The notes under the pieces are model-generated. The model was given only the letters and a program-made list of their open reading frames with translations, made no database searches and was not told where the DNA came from. Both the position numbers and the translations under genes were made by a program. 64,000 nt of DNA, taken from assembly GCA_902362925.1 (NCBI GenBank), contig CABIYL010000013.1; one strand, written 5' to 3'. This DNA is from Pseudoflavonifractor sp902362925 (GTDB taxonomy: Bacteria > Bacillota > Clostridia > Oscillospirales > Oscillospiraceae). Of this stretch, positions 51,381 through 61,400 are shown one piece after another. The first letter of the stretch is position 1. Every line of letters begins with the position of its first letter.

Positions 51381-52906
51381 GCGAAGCGGTACGCTGCGCC
51401 ATCTACACCCGGCTGAGCAAGGAGGACGAGGACCGGCAGGGGGACGCCTCGGAGAGCATCCGCAACCAGAAGGCCCTGCTGACCGCCTACGCCGCCGACC
51501 GGGGCTGGACGGTTTTTCAGGTCTACTGCGACGAGGACTACTCCGGCGCCGACCGCCTGCGTCCCGCCTTCAACCGGATGATCCGGGACGCCCAGGAGGG
51601 GCGGTTCCAGGTGGTCCTGTGCAAGAGCCAGTCCCGGTTCACCCGTGACATGGAGCTGGTGGAGAAGTACATCCACGGCCTGTTTCCCCTCTGGGGCATC
51701 CGGTTTGTGGCGGTGGCCGACAACGCCGACACCCAGGTGCGGGGCAACAAGAAGGCCCGGCAGATCAACGGTCTGGTGAATGAGTGGTATTTGGAGGACC
51801 TGTCGGAGAACATCCGCACGGTGCTGGACATGAAGCGGCGGCAAGGGCAGTACATCGGCGGCGCTCCCATCTACGGCTACCGGAAGGACCCGGCCGACCG
51901 GCACCACCTCCTTGTGGACCCGGAGGCCGCCGGAGTGGTGAAGCAGATTTTCCGCTGGTCCCTGGAGGGGAAGGGAAAGCAGGAGATTGCCCGTCTGCTC
52001 AACGAAAGGGGCATCCCCAACCCCACCCGGTACAAGCTGGAGCAGGGCTGGCCCGGTGTTCCTCCCGGCTCCGAGGGACAGGGGCTGTGGAACAAGACCA
52101 CCGTCTGGCGCATCCTCCGCAACGAGATGTACACCGGGGTCATGGTCCAGGGGCGGCGGAAAAAGGTGAGCTACAAATCCAAGGCCCTCGTCGACCTGCC
52201 CAGAGAGCAGTGGTTCCGGGTGGAACATACTCACGAGGCCATTGTGGACAGAGAACTCTTTCAGGCCGTCCAACAGGGGCTGGCGCTCCGCTCCAGAGGG
52301 GGCGGCATGGGAACCCCTCACCCCCTGGCCGGACTGGTGAAGTGTATGGACTGCGGCAGCGCCATGAGCCGGACTACAAACGCCGGACAGGGGCCGTCCT
52401 ACCTCCGGTGCAGACAGTACGCCGACGGCGGAGGCTGTACCCGCCACTCCGTCCGCCTGGACGCCCTGACAGCGCTGGTGACGGAGCAGGTCCGGCACTA
52501 TGTGGGCCTGTGCTGCCCGCCGGGGACGCTGCCGCTGCCCGTAAATCCGGAGGGTGACGCCGCTGAGCAGGAGCGGAAAGCCCTGTCTGCCCGGCTGCTC
52601 AAAAACCGGCAGGCCGTCAAGGCCCTCTATCTGGACAAGGTGGAAGGCCTGCTCAGCCGGGAGCAGTTTTCCGAGCTGAACCAGTCCTTTCTGGCGGAAC
52701 AGGCACGGTTGGAGGAAAGGCTGGCCCGGTTGGAGACGGCATCCTGTCCTAAGCACGCCGCAGACCGCTCCATGCGTGCTCAGGAGCTACTGAAGCTGGA
52801 ACAGCTTCCCCGTGCTCTGGCGGCGCTGCTGATAGAACGGGTGGAAATCGGGGAGCGGAACCCGGAGACCGGAGAGCAGGCGGTCCAAATTACCTGGAAA
52901 TTCTGA
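51377..52906 (+). CDS. Large serine recombinase/integrase
   Basis: 509 residues from ATG 51377. Resolvase catalytic domain (residues 1-150) with YTRLS (nucleophile Ser14), CDEDYSGADRLRPAFNRM, KSQSRFTRD. Recombinase domain (160-290: GAPIYGYRKDPADRHHLLVD, IARLLNERGIPNPTRYK). Zinc ribbon (CMDCGSAMSR to YLRCRQYADGGGCTRH), then a coiled coil (about 385-450) and C-terminal tail. It sits 36 bases from the right att site and is the obvious integrase/excisionase of the element. Confidence 0.95.
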   Translation: MSEAVRCAIYTRLSKEDEDRQGDASESIRNQKALLTAYAADRGWTVFQVYCDEDYSGADRLRPAFNRMIRDAQEGRFQVVLCKSQSRFTRDMELVEKYIHGLFPLWGIRFVAVADNADTQVRGNKKARQINGLVNEWYLEDLSENIRTVLDMKRRQGQYIGGAPIYGYRKDPADRHHLLVDPEAAGVVKQIFRWSLEGKGKQEIARLLNERGIPNPTRYKLEQGWPGVPPGSEGQGLWNKTTVWRILRNEMYTGVMVQGRRKKVSYKSKALVDLPREQWFRVEHTHEAIVDRELFQAVQQGLALRSRGGGMGTPHPLAGLVKCMDCGSAMSRTTNAGQGPSYLRCRQYADGGGCTRHSVRLDALTALVTEQVRHYVGLCCPPGTLPLPVNPEGDAAEQERKALSARLLKNRQAVKALYLDKVEGLLSREQFSELNQSFLAEQARLEERLARLETASCPKHAADRSMRAQELLKLEQLPRALAALLIERVEIGERNPETGEQAVQITWKF

Positions 52907-52926
52907 CAGCGGCAAAAAACTGCGGT

Positions 52927-52942
52927 GTGTTGCTCGCGCCCA
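52927..52942. other. Right attachment site (attR) with element-derived arm
   Basis: GTGTTGC (52927-52933), seven bases, then the crossover CA (52941-52942). Beyond it the ATPase frame resumes at GTGGTGGAGCC. Confidence 0.8.
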
Positions 52943-53750
52943 TGTGGTGGAGCCAAAGCTGCCGGGAGCGGTTGAGCGTTATGTCAACTTAGGCGACTGC
53001 TACGACCGGGCAGGACTTCAGGCGGTGCGTGCTGAGCTGACCGCCTGTATGAAGGGCTACAAGGGCTGCTATCAGCGGGCCTACCGCTGCCTGACCGCTG
53101 CGGCCCAGATTGGCGAGGACATGCGCGCCGCCCTCATCACCCCCGCCGTGGAGGCCAAGCTGGCCAAGCGCACCAAGGGCATCCTGGCCCGTGAGGTGAA
53201 GAAGAGCGGGAAGGAGCCGGGAAAAGCGGTGCAGCGGTTCCTGGGGGCCATCACCTGGAAGGGCATCGTGTGTAATTTCGACACGGTGGACGCCCTGTGC
53301 CGCCGGGTCTACGAGCTGTCCGACAGCTACGGGCTGGGCCACATCATGCTTACCCACCTGGCCACCGGGGCCATGGCGGCGGGGTATGACGTGATTCTCT
53401 GCCCCTCCCCCATGTGGCCCGACCGCATCGAGCACCTGCTCATCCCCGCTCTCTCCCTGGCCTTTGTCACCAGCACCCCCGCCCTGCCCTACGGCAAACG
53501 GCCCTACCGCCGCCTGCGGCTGGACGCTATGGCGGATCAGGAGGTCATGCGGCACCTGCGGGCCAGACTGCGGTTCTCCAAAAAGGTGTCCGCCGCCCTG
53601 GTGGAAGAGGCGGTGGAGTCCCTGGCCCAGGCCAAGGCCATGCACGATGAACTGGAGTCCCTCTACAACCCCCACGTGGACTTTGATCAGGTCTACCGCA
53701 CTGCCGGAGAGATTGTGGAAGAGCTGAAGGCCCGGCTGCACAGCGCCTGA
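52943..53750 (+). pseudogene. P-loop ATPase, 3' part
   Basis: Continues the ATPase split at 47132: VVEPKLPGAVERYVNLGDCY follows directly on IVDGTAPH. The 284 bases upstream plus these 808 make 1,092, an exact multiple of three. The segment includes a second nucleotide-binding-like region (LGAITWKGIVCNFDTVDALC, GYDVILCPSPMWPDRIEHLL) and a helical C-terminus. In the present state it could only be made from an internal GTG such as 52944. No other damage is seen, so excision would give a working gene. Confidence 0.87.
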
Positions 53751-53759
53751 ACCAAAACG

Positions 53760-53791
53760 GCCCCGGACACACAGGATGGTGTGTCCGGGGC
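53760..53791. terminator. Bidirectional terminator
   Basis: GCCCCGGACACAC/GTGTGTCCGGGGC stem between convergent genes. GTTTTGG follows on the minus strand. Confidence 0.75.
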
Positions 53792-53803
53792 TGCTTTCCG
53801 TGT

Positions 53804-54856
53804 TTACTCCTCTCCCGCCAGTGACTGCGCCCATTCAAAGTAGTAGCCGGACCGGCACGCCGCGTGGTCCCGGGCATCCTCCTCCAGGCTCTGGGTGTAG
53901 TACTCCATGCCGTCGCTCTGATAGTTCTGCGACTCCTCCATGTACTCCGGCACCTGGCGGAAGGCCCGCAGGGTTCGGTATTCGCTCTCCATGGTGGCGT
54001 AGCAGTCCACCAGGCAGCGCTGATAGTGGTGGTACATCTCGTGTAGCACCGTGTCCACGCAGTCGACCGCCGACGCCTGGCCCAGCAGCTGGAGGTCAAT
54101 GGTGATGGTCCCCTTCTCCCAGTCGTACTGCCCCACGGTATAGCCCCCCAGGTAGGCCCCCTGGATGGGCGGCATATCGGGAGTGCCCAGATAGACGCTC
54201 TCATTCAGCGCCACCACCCCCAGCACATCCAGCCGCTCCTGCTCGTCCAGTTGGGCCCACAGGCCCTCGTTGAGGCAGACCAGCTTGTTCTCGTCCACCT
54301 CCACCGTGGAGGCGGCGGCAGGCTCCACGGTGTCCGCCGTCAGCACCGGGATGCCGAACATGGCGTTGCTCATCACGGTAGCCAGCGCCCCCAGGAAGCA
54401 AACCAGCACTGCCAGCCGTCCACGCGAGAAGAAAAACCGAAGCCTGCTACGGACAAGCTCCCCCCAGTCCCAGTGGGAGGGCGCCGGGGTGAGGGTGGTG
54501 GACAGGGCCAGCCCCACCAGGAGAACCCCCAGCACAATCAGCACCACCAGCCACTTCCAGCCCCAGTAGGGCCGCACACAGCAGAAGCTGTAGATGGCAA
54601 AGGGCAGGGCGGCGTTGACCACGGCGGTAAGAAACCGGCGCTGGCGGCCGGAGGTGGCCAGGTAACACACCACCTCCGCCGCTGCCACCAGAATCAGCAG
54701 CACCTTGATGGACACATCCAGGGGCAGCTGCTCACCGGTAAAGGGGCTGATCAGCCGGCAGGGTCCCATGCGCCAGAAGGCGAAGAAAAACACGCCGGTC
54801 ATCATCACGGTATCCAACAGGAAGGCCAGATAGCCCTCCTCGTTCTGGTCACGCAT
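53804..54856 (-). CDS. Membrane protein with C-terminal HExxH metallopeptidase-like domain
   Basis: 350 residues from ATG 54856 (AGGAGGA upstream). Four to five membrane helices in residues 12-170 (LLDTVMMTGVFFFAFWRMG, VLLILVAAAEVVCYLA, LAVLVCFLGALATVM). The soluble domain carries HEMYHHYQ near residue 270, and a later E in SLEEDARDHA may be the third zinc ligand. It is probably a membrane protease whose catalytic domain side is unknown. The gene starts two bases after the stop of the Lon-like AAA+ gene. Confidence 0.75.
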   Translation of the reverse strand: MRDQNEEGYLAFLLDTVMMTGVFFFAFWRMGPCRLISPFTGEQLPLDVSIKVLLILVAAAEVVCYLATSGRQRRFLTAVVNAALPFAIYSFCCVRPYWGWKWLVVLIVLGVLLVGLALSTTLTPAPSHWDWGELVRSRLRFFFSRGRLAVLVCFLGALATVMSNAMFGIPVLTADTVEPAAASTVEVDENKLVCLNEGLWAQLDEQERLDVLGVVALNESVYLGTPDMPPIQGAYLGGYTVGQYDWEKGTITIDLQLLGQASAVDCVDTVLHEMYHHYQRCLVDCYATMESEYRTLRAFRQVPEYMEESQNYQSDGMEYYTQSLEEDARDHAACRSGYYFEWAQSLAGEE

Positions 54857-54858
54857 GG

Positions 54859-56892
54859 TCACTCCTCCTTTTCCATCTTCTTCAGGGCGGCGGGCAGGCT
54901 GCAGGCCGCCGCCTCCAGTAGCATGGACAGATTGGCGGCCTCCACCACCCGGATGCTCCGCCTGCTCCTGTACTCATACAGCTTGTTCCCCGTCCCTGCG
55001 GCGGCGTACACCGTGGTGACACCGGCGGCCTCCAGGGCGTCCAGGTATGCGTCGGCGCTGATGTCGTCAAAGTAGGTGTTGCCGTACAGGTCGCAGCTGC
55101 CAAGGAAAGCGCAGTCCGGCTCCAGCTCACGCCCTGTCAGCGCGGAGAGAAGGGCGGCTGCTGCGGCCACACCCAAGGCGCTGCCGCAGGTGTCGTCCAC
55201 ATCCTGGGGTACAAAGAGCGCCACATCCATCACCCGGGGGCGTGCGCTGCCCCGCAGTACCCGGCACACAAACTCATAGGCCACCTGGCAGCTGTCCCGC
55301 ACGGCTTTGCTGTGGACGCCGATGAGGGTCATTTCGCCTCTGCCGGGGCGTGCGGAGGCCTGGATGGGGAAGCAATGCACTCCCCGCTCTCCCCGACAGG
55401 CCGTCTTCACCATGCCGGGGAAAAGGGCCATGACCCGCTCCACACACCGCTCGGGACCCAGGACGCTGTGGAGCATGTCCAGGTCACAGCAGAAGTTCTC
55501 CTCCCCCGACTCACGCCGGTAGAGGAAGCGGGAGAGCAGCTTTTCCCCGTACTGCTCCAGGTCGCGGACACCCGGCTGGGTGGCGTACCGGGTACAGAAA
55601 ATCTCCAGCGCCTGGGGCGTCATGGTGAACTCCTCCGGTCCGATTCCCATCCGCTTGGTCAGCTTGGGCAGGGTGTAGCGGGAGAAAATCTCCTTCTTCT
55701 CCTCCCCGCTGTACCCGGGGATGTTGATGGTGAGGAAACGGTCCCGTATGGGACCGCTGATGTCGCCCAGCTCGTTGCAGGTGGCCACGAAGAAGATGCC
55801 CCGGGTGGGGATGGCCACGTCCATGAAGGTGTCGGTGAAGCCGCTGCCGTCCAGTAGGGTGAGGAGGGCGTCGGCAGGATTGCCCCTGCCGTTGTTGGTG
55901 TTGGACTTGTCCAGCTCATTGATGACCATGACCTGATTGGCGCTTTTGGCCGCGTAGAGCTGCTGGATGATCCGTCCGGGCCGGCCGTTGCTGTAAATCC
56001 GTGAGGAGCCGGTCAGATCCTCAATGTCCCGGATGGTGGACATGTCCAGCACGGTCATGGGCAGGTTGAGGATACGGGCCACCGCCTTGGCGACGGAGGT
56101 CTTGCCCACGCCGGCGGGACCGTTCAGCAGAAGGCCCCAGGAGGGCATGGTGCCCGTCCGCTTCATCTGGGCCAGCACCTCCAGAATCCGCTGCTTCACC
56201 GGCTCCAGACCGTAGAAGGTGCTGTCCATGATCTGCCGGGCCTCCTCCAGGCTGGGCAGATCCAGGGTGCGGATGCTCCAGTTGATGTTCAGGATGTAGG
56301 TCAGGGCCCGGATGGCGTGCTGCTTATCCCGGTCCGTCCCGCTCCAGATCTTCTCGCACTGGTCCAGGGTACGCTCCGCCCAGGCGCGGATCTCAGGGGG
56401 ATAGCCCTCTCCGCACACCCGCATCAGCAGCTTCAGCTCCTCCTCAGTCTGGAACTCCACGCTGCTGTCCTGCACGGTCAGGTCCTGCTCCGTCGGCTCA
56501 ATGCCCAAAAGCCGGAGCATGGCGTTCAGCTTGGCCAGGGACAGTTCGGTCTTCTTCTCCTTGGCAAAGATGGCGGGCATGGAGCTGCCCGGTCCGCCCG
56601 GGTCCAGGCCCCATACCCAGAAGAGCTCCGGGTCCTCCCTGCTCCGCCGTCCGGTGAGGAGCAGGGTCTCCTGCTTCTCCGCCAGCCAGGCCAACAGATT
56701 CCGCAGCCGGGGTTCCGCCAGCTCCAGACCCATGACCCCCCGGCCGTACCGGGTGCTCTGGAACACAAAGCCCAGCTCTCCATCCTCGTCCACAAACCGC
56801 CCCACCAGGTTCTGAATCCGCTTGCTCATCAGGGATTCAGGCAGGTGTACGGCCATGATTCTGCGTCTCTCCACTTGTTTGGACCCTTTCAC
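54859..56892 (-). CDS. Lon-like AAA+ protein with degenerate protease domain
   Basis: 677 residues from GTG 56892 (GGAGGAGG seven bases upstream). Residues 1-200 are an N-terminal domain I do not recognise. The AAA+ module has Walker A GPAGVGKTSVAKA, Walker B-like VMVINELDK, sensor FFVATCNELGDI and arginine finger region PIRDRF. A Lon S16-type C-terminal domain follows (VMDVALFVPQD, GVAAAAALLSALTGRELEP). The catalytic DGPSAG is replaced by DTCGSALG and the Lys of GGLKEK by residues without Lys. It may act as an unfoldase for the coupled HExxH protein. Confidence 0.8.
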   Translation of the reverse strand: MKGSKQVERRRIMAVHLPESLMSKRIQNLVGRFVDEDGELGFVFQSTRYGRGVMGLELAEPRLRNLLAWLAEKQETLLLTGRRSREDPELFWVWGLDPGGPGSSMPAIFAKEKKTELSLAKLNAMLRLLGIEPTEQDLTVQDSSVEFQTEEELKLLMRVCGEGYPPEIRAWAERTLDQCEKIWSGTDRDKQHAIRALTYILNINWSIRTLDLPSLEEARQIMDSTFYGLEPVKQRILEVLAQMKRTGTMPSWGLLLNGPAGVGKTSVAKAVARILNLPMTVLDMSTIRDIEDLTGSSRIYSNGRPGRIIQQLYAAKSANQVMVINELDKSNTNNGRGNPADALLTLLDGSGFTDTFMDVAIPTRGIFFVATCNELGDISGPIRDRFLTINIPGYSGEEKKEIFSRYTLPKLTKRMGIGPEEFTMTPQALEIFCTRYATQPGVRDLEQYGEKLLSRFLYRRESGEENFCCDLDMLHSVLGPERCVERVMALFPGMVKTACRGERGVHCFPIQASARPGRGEMTLIGVHSKAVRDSCQVAYEFVCRVLRGSARPRVMDVALFVPQDVDDTCGSALGVAAAAALLSALTGRELEPDCAFLGSCDLYGNTYFDDISADAYLDALEAAGVTTVYAAAGTGNKLYEYRSRRSIRVVEAANLSMLLEAAACSLPAALKKMEKEE

Positions 56893-56998
56893 GGCAATTC
56901 CTCCTCCCGTATTTCCGGCACTTTTCTTTCAAAGGGAGAAACACCGCGAATCATGCAAAATCACACCGGGAAAAAACTTTTTTTGTTTTCCGATTTTC

Positions 56999-57027
56999 TT
57001 GCTCTCCTCCGGCGGCCTTTGTATAAT
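56999..57027 (+). promoter_or_regulatory. Promoter of the sigma/CHAT operon
   Basis: TTGCTC, 17-base spacer, TATAAT, 68 bases before ATG 57096. No clear promoter is seen for the divergent Lon-like gene in the 203-base gap. Confidence 0.72.
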
Positions 57028-57095
57028 ATAGGATATTCCTCCCCTCCTTCTCCTGTCCAGAGGGGGATGATATCATAGAAAAGGAGTGATGACGG

Positions 57096-57884
57096 ATGGA
57101 ATTTGGTTCCCAGGAGTTCTTTGAGCGGCTCAAGGCAGGCGTGGCCGCCGGAGACCCGGACGTCTACGTGGACTTGAACAACACGGTGGAGCACGCCGTC
57201 AAAAATCTGGTCCGCTCCAAGGTGAAATTCTCCGATGTGGACGATGTGATCCAGGAGATCCAGCTCTCGGTCTGGCAGCGTGTGACCACGTTCCTCATCA
57301 CCTCGGAGAACAACGCCCCTTCCCAGCGCAACGCCTGGCTGATCAAGGTGGCCAAAAGCCGGATCATCGACTTCATCAATCATAACTACCGGGACCGTCC
57401 CGACCAGTTCGGAGATGACGAACCCACCGGCGGCAAGCCCTGCCCCACCGGACCTGTTCCGCCCACTCTTGCGGACGCGGAGCAGATGGCCGACTATGAG
57501 CGCTGCTGCCGTGCCATCTCCCACATCTGCAGCCTTGACATGGCGCCGGAGCGGATTCTGGCCTGCCTCTACAACGCCTTCCTCATCCCTGCCGCGTCCA
57601 GCGGAGACGCCCGGAAAAAGGGTGACCCGGAGGCCATCGTCCGCCGTTTCTCCGGCCGTCCCCTGTCCGAGCTCCGGGACGCCCTGTGGCAGGAGCTGTC
57701 CTGGCTGTTCATTATCCCGCCGCCCAATGACCTTCTGGCGCCGCTGGACAAAAAGCTGGAGAACGGCGCAGCGGACAAGCCCTTTCAGCTGACCAAACGG
57801 GAGATCACCATTGTCTCCAACCGTGGCCGGAAGTCCGCCCAGAAGAAACACGACGAAATTGTGGGAGGTACCCTCGATGAGTGA
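57096..57884 (+). CDS. Sigma-70-like (ECF-type) factor
   Basis: 262 residues from ATG 57096, with AAGGAG nine bases upstream. Residues about 35-105 match sigma region 2 (VKFSDVDDVIQEIQLSVWQR, RNAWLIKVAKSRIIDFINHN). A linker rich in Pro/Gly follows, then a helical region (LACLYNAFLI, AIVRRFSGRPLSELRDALWQ) that may be a degenerate region 4, and a basic tail (NRGRKSAQKKHDE). Longer than usual for ECF factors. It overlaps the anti-sigma-like gene by eight bases, the normal layout for a sigma/anti-sigma pair. Confidence 0.75.
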   Translation: MEFGSQEFFERLKAGVAAGDPDVYVDLNNTVEHAVKNLVRSKVKFSDVDDVIQEIQLSVWQRVTTFLITSENNAPSQRNAWLIKVAKSRIIDFINHNYRDRPDQFGDDEPTGGKPCPTGPVPPTLADAEQMADYERCCRAISHICSLDMAPERILACLYNAFLIPAASSGDARKKGDPEAIVRRFSGRPLSELRDALWQELSWLFIIPPPNDLLAPLDKKLENGAADKPFQLTKREITIVSNRGRKSAQKKHDEIVGGTLDE

Positions 57885-58467
57885 ACATATCGCCCTGGAA
57901 GAGCTCTTCGCCTTCGCCTACGACAAGAGCATGGGACCGGAGGCTATGGCCCGTGCCGCCCGGATTAACGCCCATCTGCTGGTGTGTCCCGACTGCCGCT
58001 CCACCTTCCAGGCCCTGCTGGACCTGCGGGAGTCGGTCTCCGCGCTGGCCCGTCACCGCGCCGCCCAGACCCAGCCCGGTGTGGTGGACCGCCTGCTGGA
58101 GGGAGCCGCCTGGTTCCGCCTGCGGATTCAGGACGCCGCCCGGCAGCTGCTGCTGGACGCCGCCCGGTTCGGCGACTGCGACTTCGGCCATCCCATCCCT
58201 GTGGGCGCCCGCTCGGCCGGGGAAACCCACCCCGCCATGGACTGTCTGGTGGACAACGAGAACAGCTGCAACCAGCTCTCCGTCCGGGACGGCTCCCTCA
58301 CGGTCCGGCTGGACGCGGAGGCAGTCTCCTCCCTTCGCCCCATGGCGGTGCTCCTGCGGGAGGACGGCTCCCCCGCCGCCGTCCGGGAGATGATCCTGGA
58401 CGGGCAGGTATGGACCGCGGAATTCTCCGGTCTGGAGGATGGCTCCTATGACCTGGCCGTCCTCTGA
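57877..58467 (+). CDS. Zinc-finger anti-sigma-like protein
   Basis: 196 residues from ATG 57877, with GGGAGGT upstream. The N-terminal HLLVCPDC (residues about 33-40) is the H-x3-C-x2-C pattern of zinc-binding anti-sigma domains. The remainder (DAARQLLLDAARFGDCDFG, SLTVRLDAEAVSSLRP, ILDGQVWTAEFSGLEDGSYD) looks like a beta-rich domain. No membrane helix, so it is cytoplasmic. It overlaps both the sigma gene (8 bases) and the CHAT gene (20 bases). It may hold the sigma factor and be the CHAT substrate (inference). Confidence 0.72.
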   Translation: MSEHIALEELFAFAYDKSMGPEAMARAARINAHLLVCPDCRSTFQALLDLRESVSALARHRAAQTQPGVVDRLLEGAAWFRLRIQDAARQLLLDAARFGDCDFGHPIPVGARSAGETHPAMDCLVDNENSCNQLSVRDGSLTVRLDAEAVSSLRPMAVLLREDGSPAAVREMILDGQVWTAEFSGLEDGSYDLAVL

Positions 58468-61400
58468 GCCCCTCTCCCTCAGCCGCCTGACCGCCCTGCG
58501 GGAAGAGGCCCTGGCCCAGGGCAAGGCCCATGCCGCACTCCTGTTCCAGCTCCACCTGCTGGCTCTGGAGGACACCCCCCAGGAGCGGGACAGGCTGCTC
58601 TTTCTGCTGCCCGATCGGCTCCGGCAGCTGGAGGACATCCCCACCTGCGCGGAGGTGCTGCTGCGCCTCTTCTCCGGCCGCTCCTGGGACATGTCCGCCC
58701 TCTCCTTCGGCACCTCTCTGCTCATGGAGATCGCCTTTCTCCTGCGGGAGGAGGCGGAGTGCTTCTCCCCCCAGGCGGCGGAGGCCCTGGCCCAACGCAT
58801 CAATCAAACCATCCGGAATATCTACGGAGCGTGTACCTATGTGTACGAGATGCTCCTGCTCTATGAGATTGTCCACTGTCATGGCGGACAGCCGGGCGCG
58901 TGGATCATCCCTCTCTACCGTGATGCTCTGGAGGACTGTCTGGACACGCTGGCTCAGATTGACGGAGCCAGCGTGTCTGATCTGCTGCTGATTGTGGGCA
59001 CCCTTCTGGGCAAGGACAGGGACTGCCGGAAGGAAGCCAGGCTGCTGCTGGAGCGGTGCGTCGCCCTCCGTCAGGAGTATTTTGAGGAGTACAGCCCCTT
59101 CCTGATGACGGCCCGTGGGGGACTGATGGACCTGTGCTATGGCATGGGGGATGTGGACGCCGCCATGAAGGAGAGCAGGACGCTGCTCTCCCAGCCGGAG
59201 AACGAGGCCACCCGCTCCATCCTCTGCCACACCCACCTGCTGACAGCGGACATTCTGCTGGACCGGCTGGACACCGCCGGAGTAGCGGAGCATCTGCATC
59301 TGGCAGGAGCGCTGCTGCGGCAGCTGCCGGCGGAGGGGGCGCAAAGCAAGTGGCTCAGCTTCCGGCTGCACACCGGCTGGGCCCGCTATTACTTCTCCAA
59401 CGCCGAGGGGGACTCCGGCCTGAGCCAGATGGAGCTCCACGCCAAGCAGGCCTACCGTCTGGCCCGGCAGGAGGGGTACAGCGGCGAGGACACCCTGGTG
59501 GCCATCAATAACCTGCTCTATCCCCTGGCCTACTCCTCCCAGGATGACGAGGCTGTCCGGCTGCTGGAGGAGGCCGCCAAGCTGATTGAAGCCCAGGGGC
59601 TGCACCACACCCGTGCGGCCGCCATTGTGGGCGTTACCGCCAGCCTGTTCGGCCTGGAGGAGCTGCTTCCCCAGGATATGGCGCACTCCCTCAGCGACTT
59701 CTCCCTCTCGGAAAACGACATCGTGCTCCGCTTCTGGTCCATCTTCAACCGGGCCTACTCCAGGCTCCAGGACCGCCAGCCCACACCGGAGCAGCTGGAG
59801 CAGCTCAGCGCCGCTCTGGACAGCTGTCAGGAGCTGCTGGACCAGCTCCGTTCCGGCGTGACCTCCGCCTCCATCGCCCTCAAGCGAGCCCGAGCCCTGC
59901 TGGCCCTGCGGGAGGGCTCTCCATCCGCCGCCCGGCGGTGGACCCTCTCCGCCCTGGAGGACGCCCGGAATCATCAGGAGCTCCACCCCCAGGGCATGCT
60001 CTTCGGCACCGTGCTGCCCCTGCTCCCCTTCCTGCCCGACCTGCTGGACAGCGACGCCCTCCAGGCCCTGCTGGACGAGCTGGCACGTGGCATGGCCGAC
60101 CGTATCCGCCGTATTCTGGACTGCCGGGATGAGGAATACATCCTCAACTCCCTGTGGTCCAACACCGTGATTCTCAACTTCACTCTGGCTCTGGCCGACC
60201 GGGGCATCGTCACCTGGGGGCCTGACCGGCTCTACGAGCTCATCATCAACGGCAAGTCCATCTACTCCCGGCTGCTGCGCATCAGCCGCATGCGCCGGAA
60301 ATCCCACCCGGAGGACGAGCCCATCTACCGCCAAATTGACCTCCTCCGGGAGGAAATTCTGGACGGAAAGGTGGAGGAGCTGCTCCGGGGCGTCCGGCGG
60401 GACGTCTCCGGCCCGGAGGAGGAAAAGCGCCTGCTGGAGCTGTCTCTGGCGGGAAGCCTGCCGGACGGTTTCCAGTGGCTCTCCTGCAGTGATATCGGCT
60501 ATCGCCTGTCCCCCGGCGCCATGCTGGTGGACTACTACGCCTATCCCGCCACCGTCTCCGGCCAGCTGCTGCTGGAGGACATGCGCTACGCAGTCTTTGT
60601 GCTCTTCCGCCATGGGGACGGCAGTCTCCGTCTCCGCCGTCTGCCCTCTGTGGACTTTCTCCAGGTGCGGCGCAGCCTGCTCGCCCTGACCAGCGGTGCA
60701 GATTCCCAGAACGCCCGCAGCGCCCTGTACCGGCTGCTGTTCCAGCCTGTGGAGCCTCTCATCGGCCCGGAGGTAAACACCCTCTTTCTCTCCCCGGACG
60801 GAGACTTGCCCAAGCTGCCCTTTGGCCTGCTGGGCCCGGAGCCGGATTCCTTCCTGTGCGACCGGTACAACCTCATCTATCTGGAGAGCGCCCGGGACCT
60901 GAAAGCGGACCAGTCCATCGACCCGGTGGGTCGGGAAGCCCTGGTCATCGGCAACCCGGACTTCTCCCTCACCCAGGCGACCGGGGACTGTCCCGGCCTG
61001 GTGGAAAAGGTACCCTTCACCAAGCTGGAGGCCCAGATGGTAGCGGAAAAGACCGGCGCCGTTCCCCAGATGCGGCGCAAGGCGGACAAGCATGCTCTCC
61101 AGGACTGCCATGCCTCCATCATCCATATCGCCACCCACGGGGCCTTTTTCGGCGAGCAGGAGGAGGACGAGCAGGCCTATACTTACACCCCAAACCCCAT
61201 GCGCCGTGCCTGCCTGTACTTTGCCGGTGCCAACGACTGGCTGCGCACCGGAAAACAGGACCCGGTTCTGGGCAACGGCGTGCTCACCGCCGAGGAGCTG
61301 TGCCACTGCCGGATGACGCCCCCCGACCTGGTGGTCCTGTCGGCCTGCTTCAGCGGCATGGGGGACGTCCGCCAGGGCAACGGCATTGTGGGGCTCCAGA

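Larger units (their letters stand above)
47133..52942. mobile_element. 5,810-bp integrative element carrying TROVE, WYL, WYL and a serine recombinase
   Basis: The flanking ATPase gene is restored in frame when 47132 is joined to 52943. The circularised ends give attP as GTGTTGC-N7-CA-N7-GCAACAC, exactly symmetric about the CA, as expected for a large serine recombinase. Contents: TROVE/vWA protein (minus), candidate structured RNA, two WYL proteins (plus), a 37-residue ORF and the recombinase (plus). No transfer, replication or phage structural genes are present. Confidence 0.88.

Noticed and set aside
46849..53750. ATPase truncation by frameshift or sequencing error
   Set aside because: The missing part lies in frame beyond a recombinase-bearing element with matching att sites, so insertion explains it fully.
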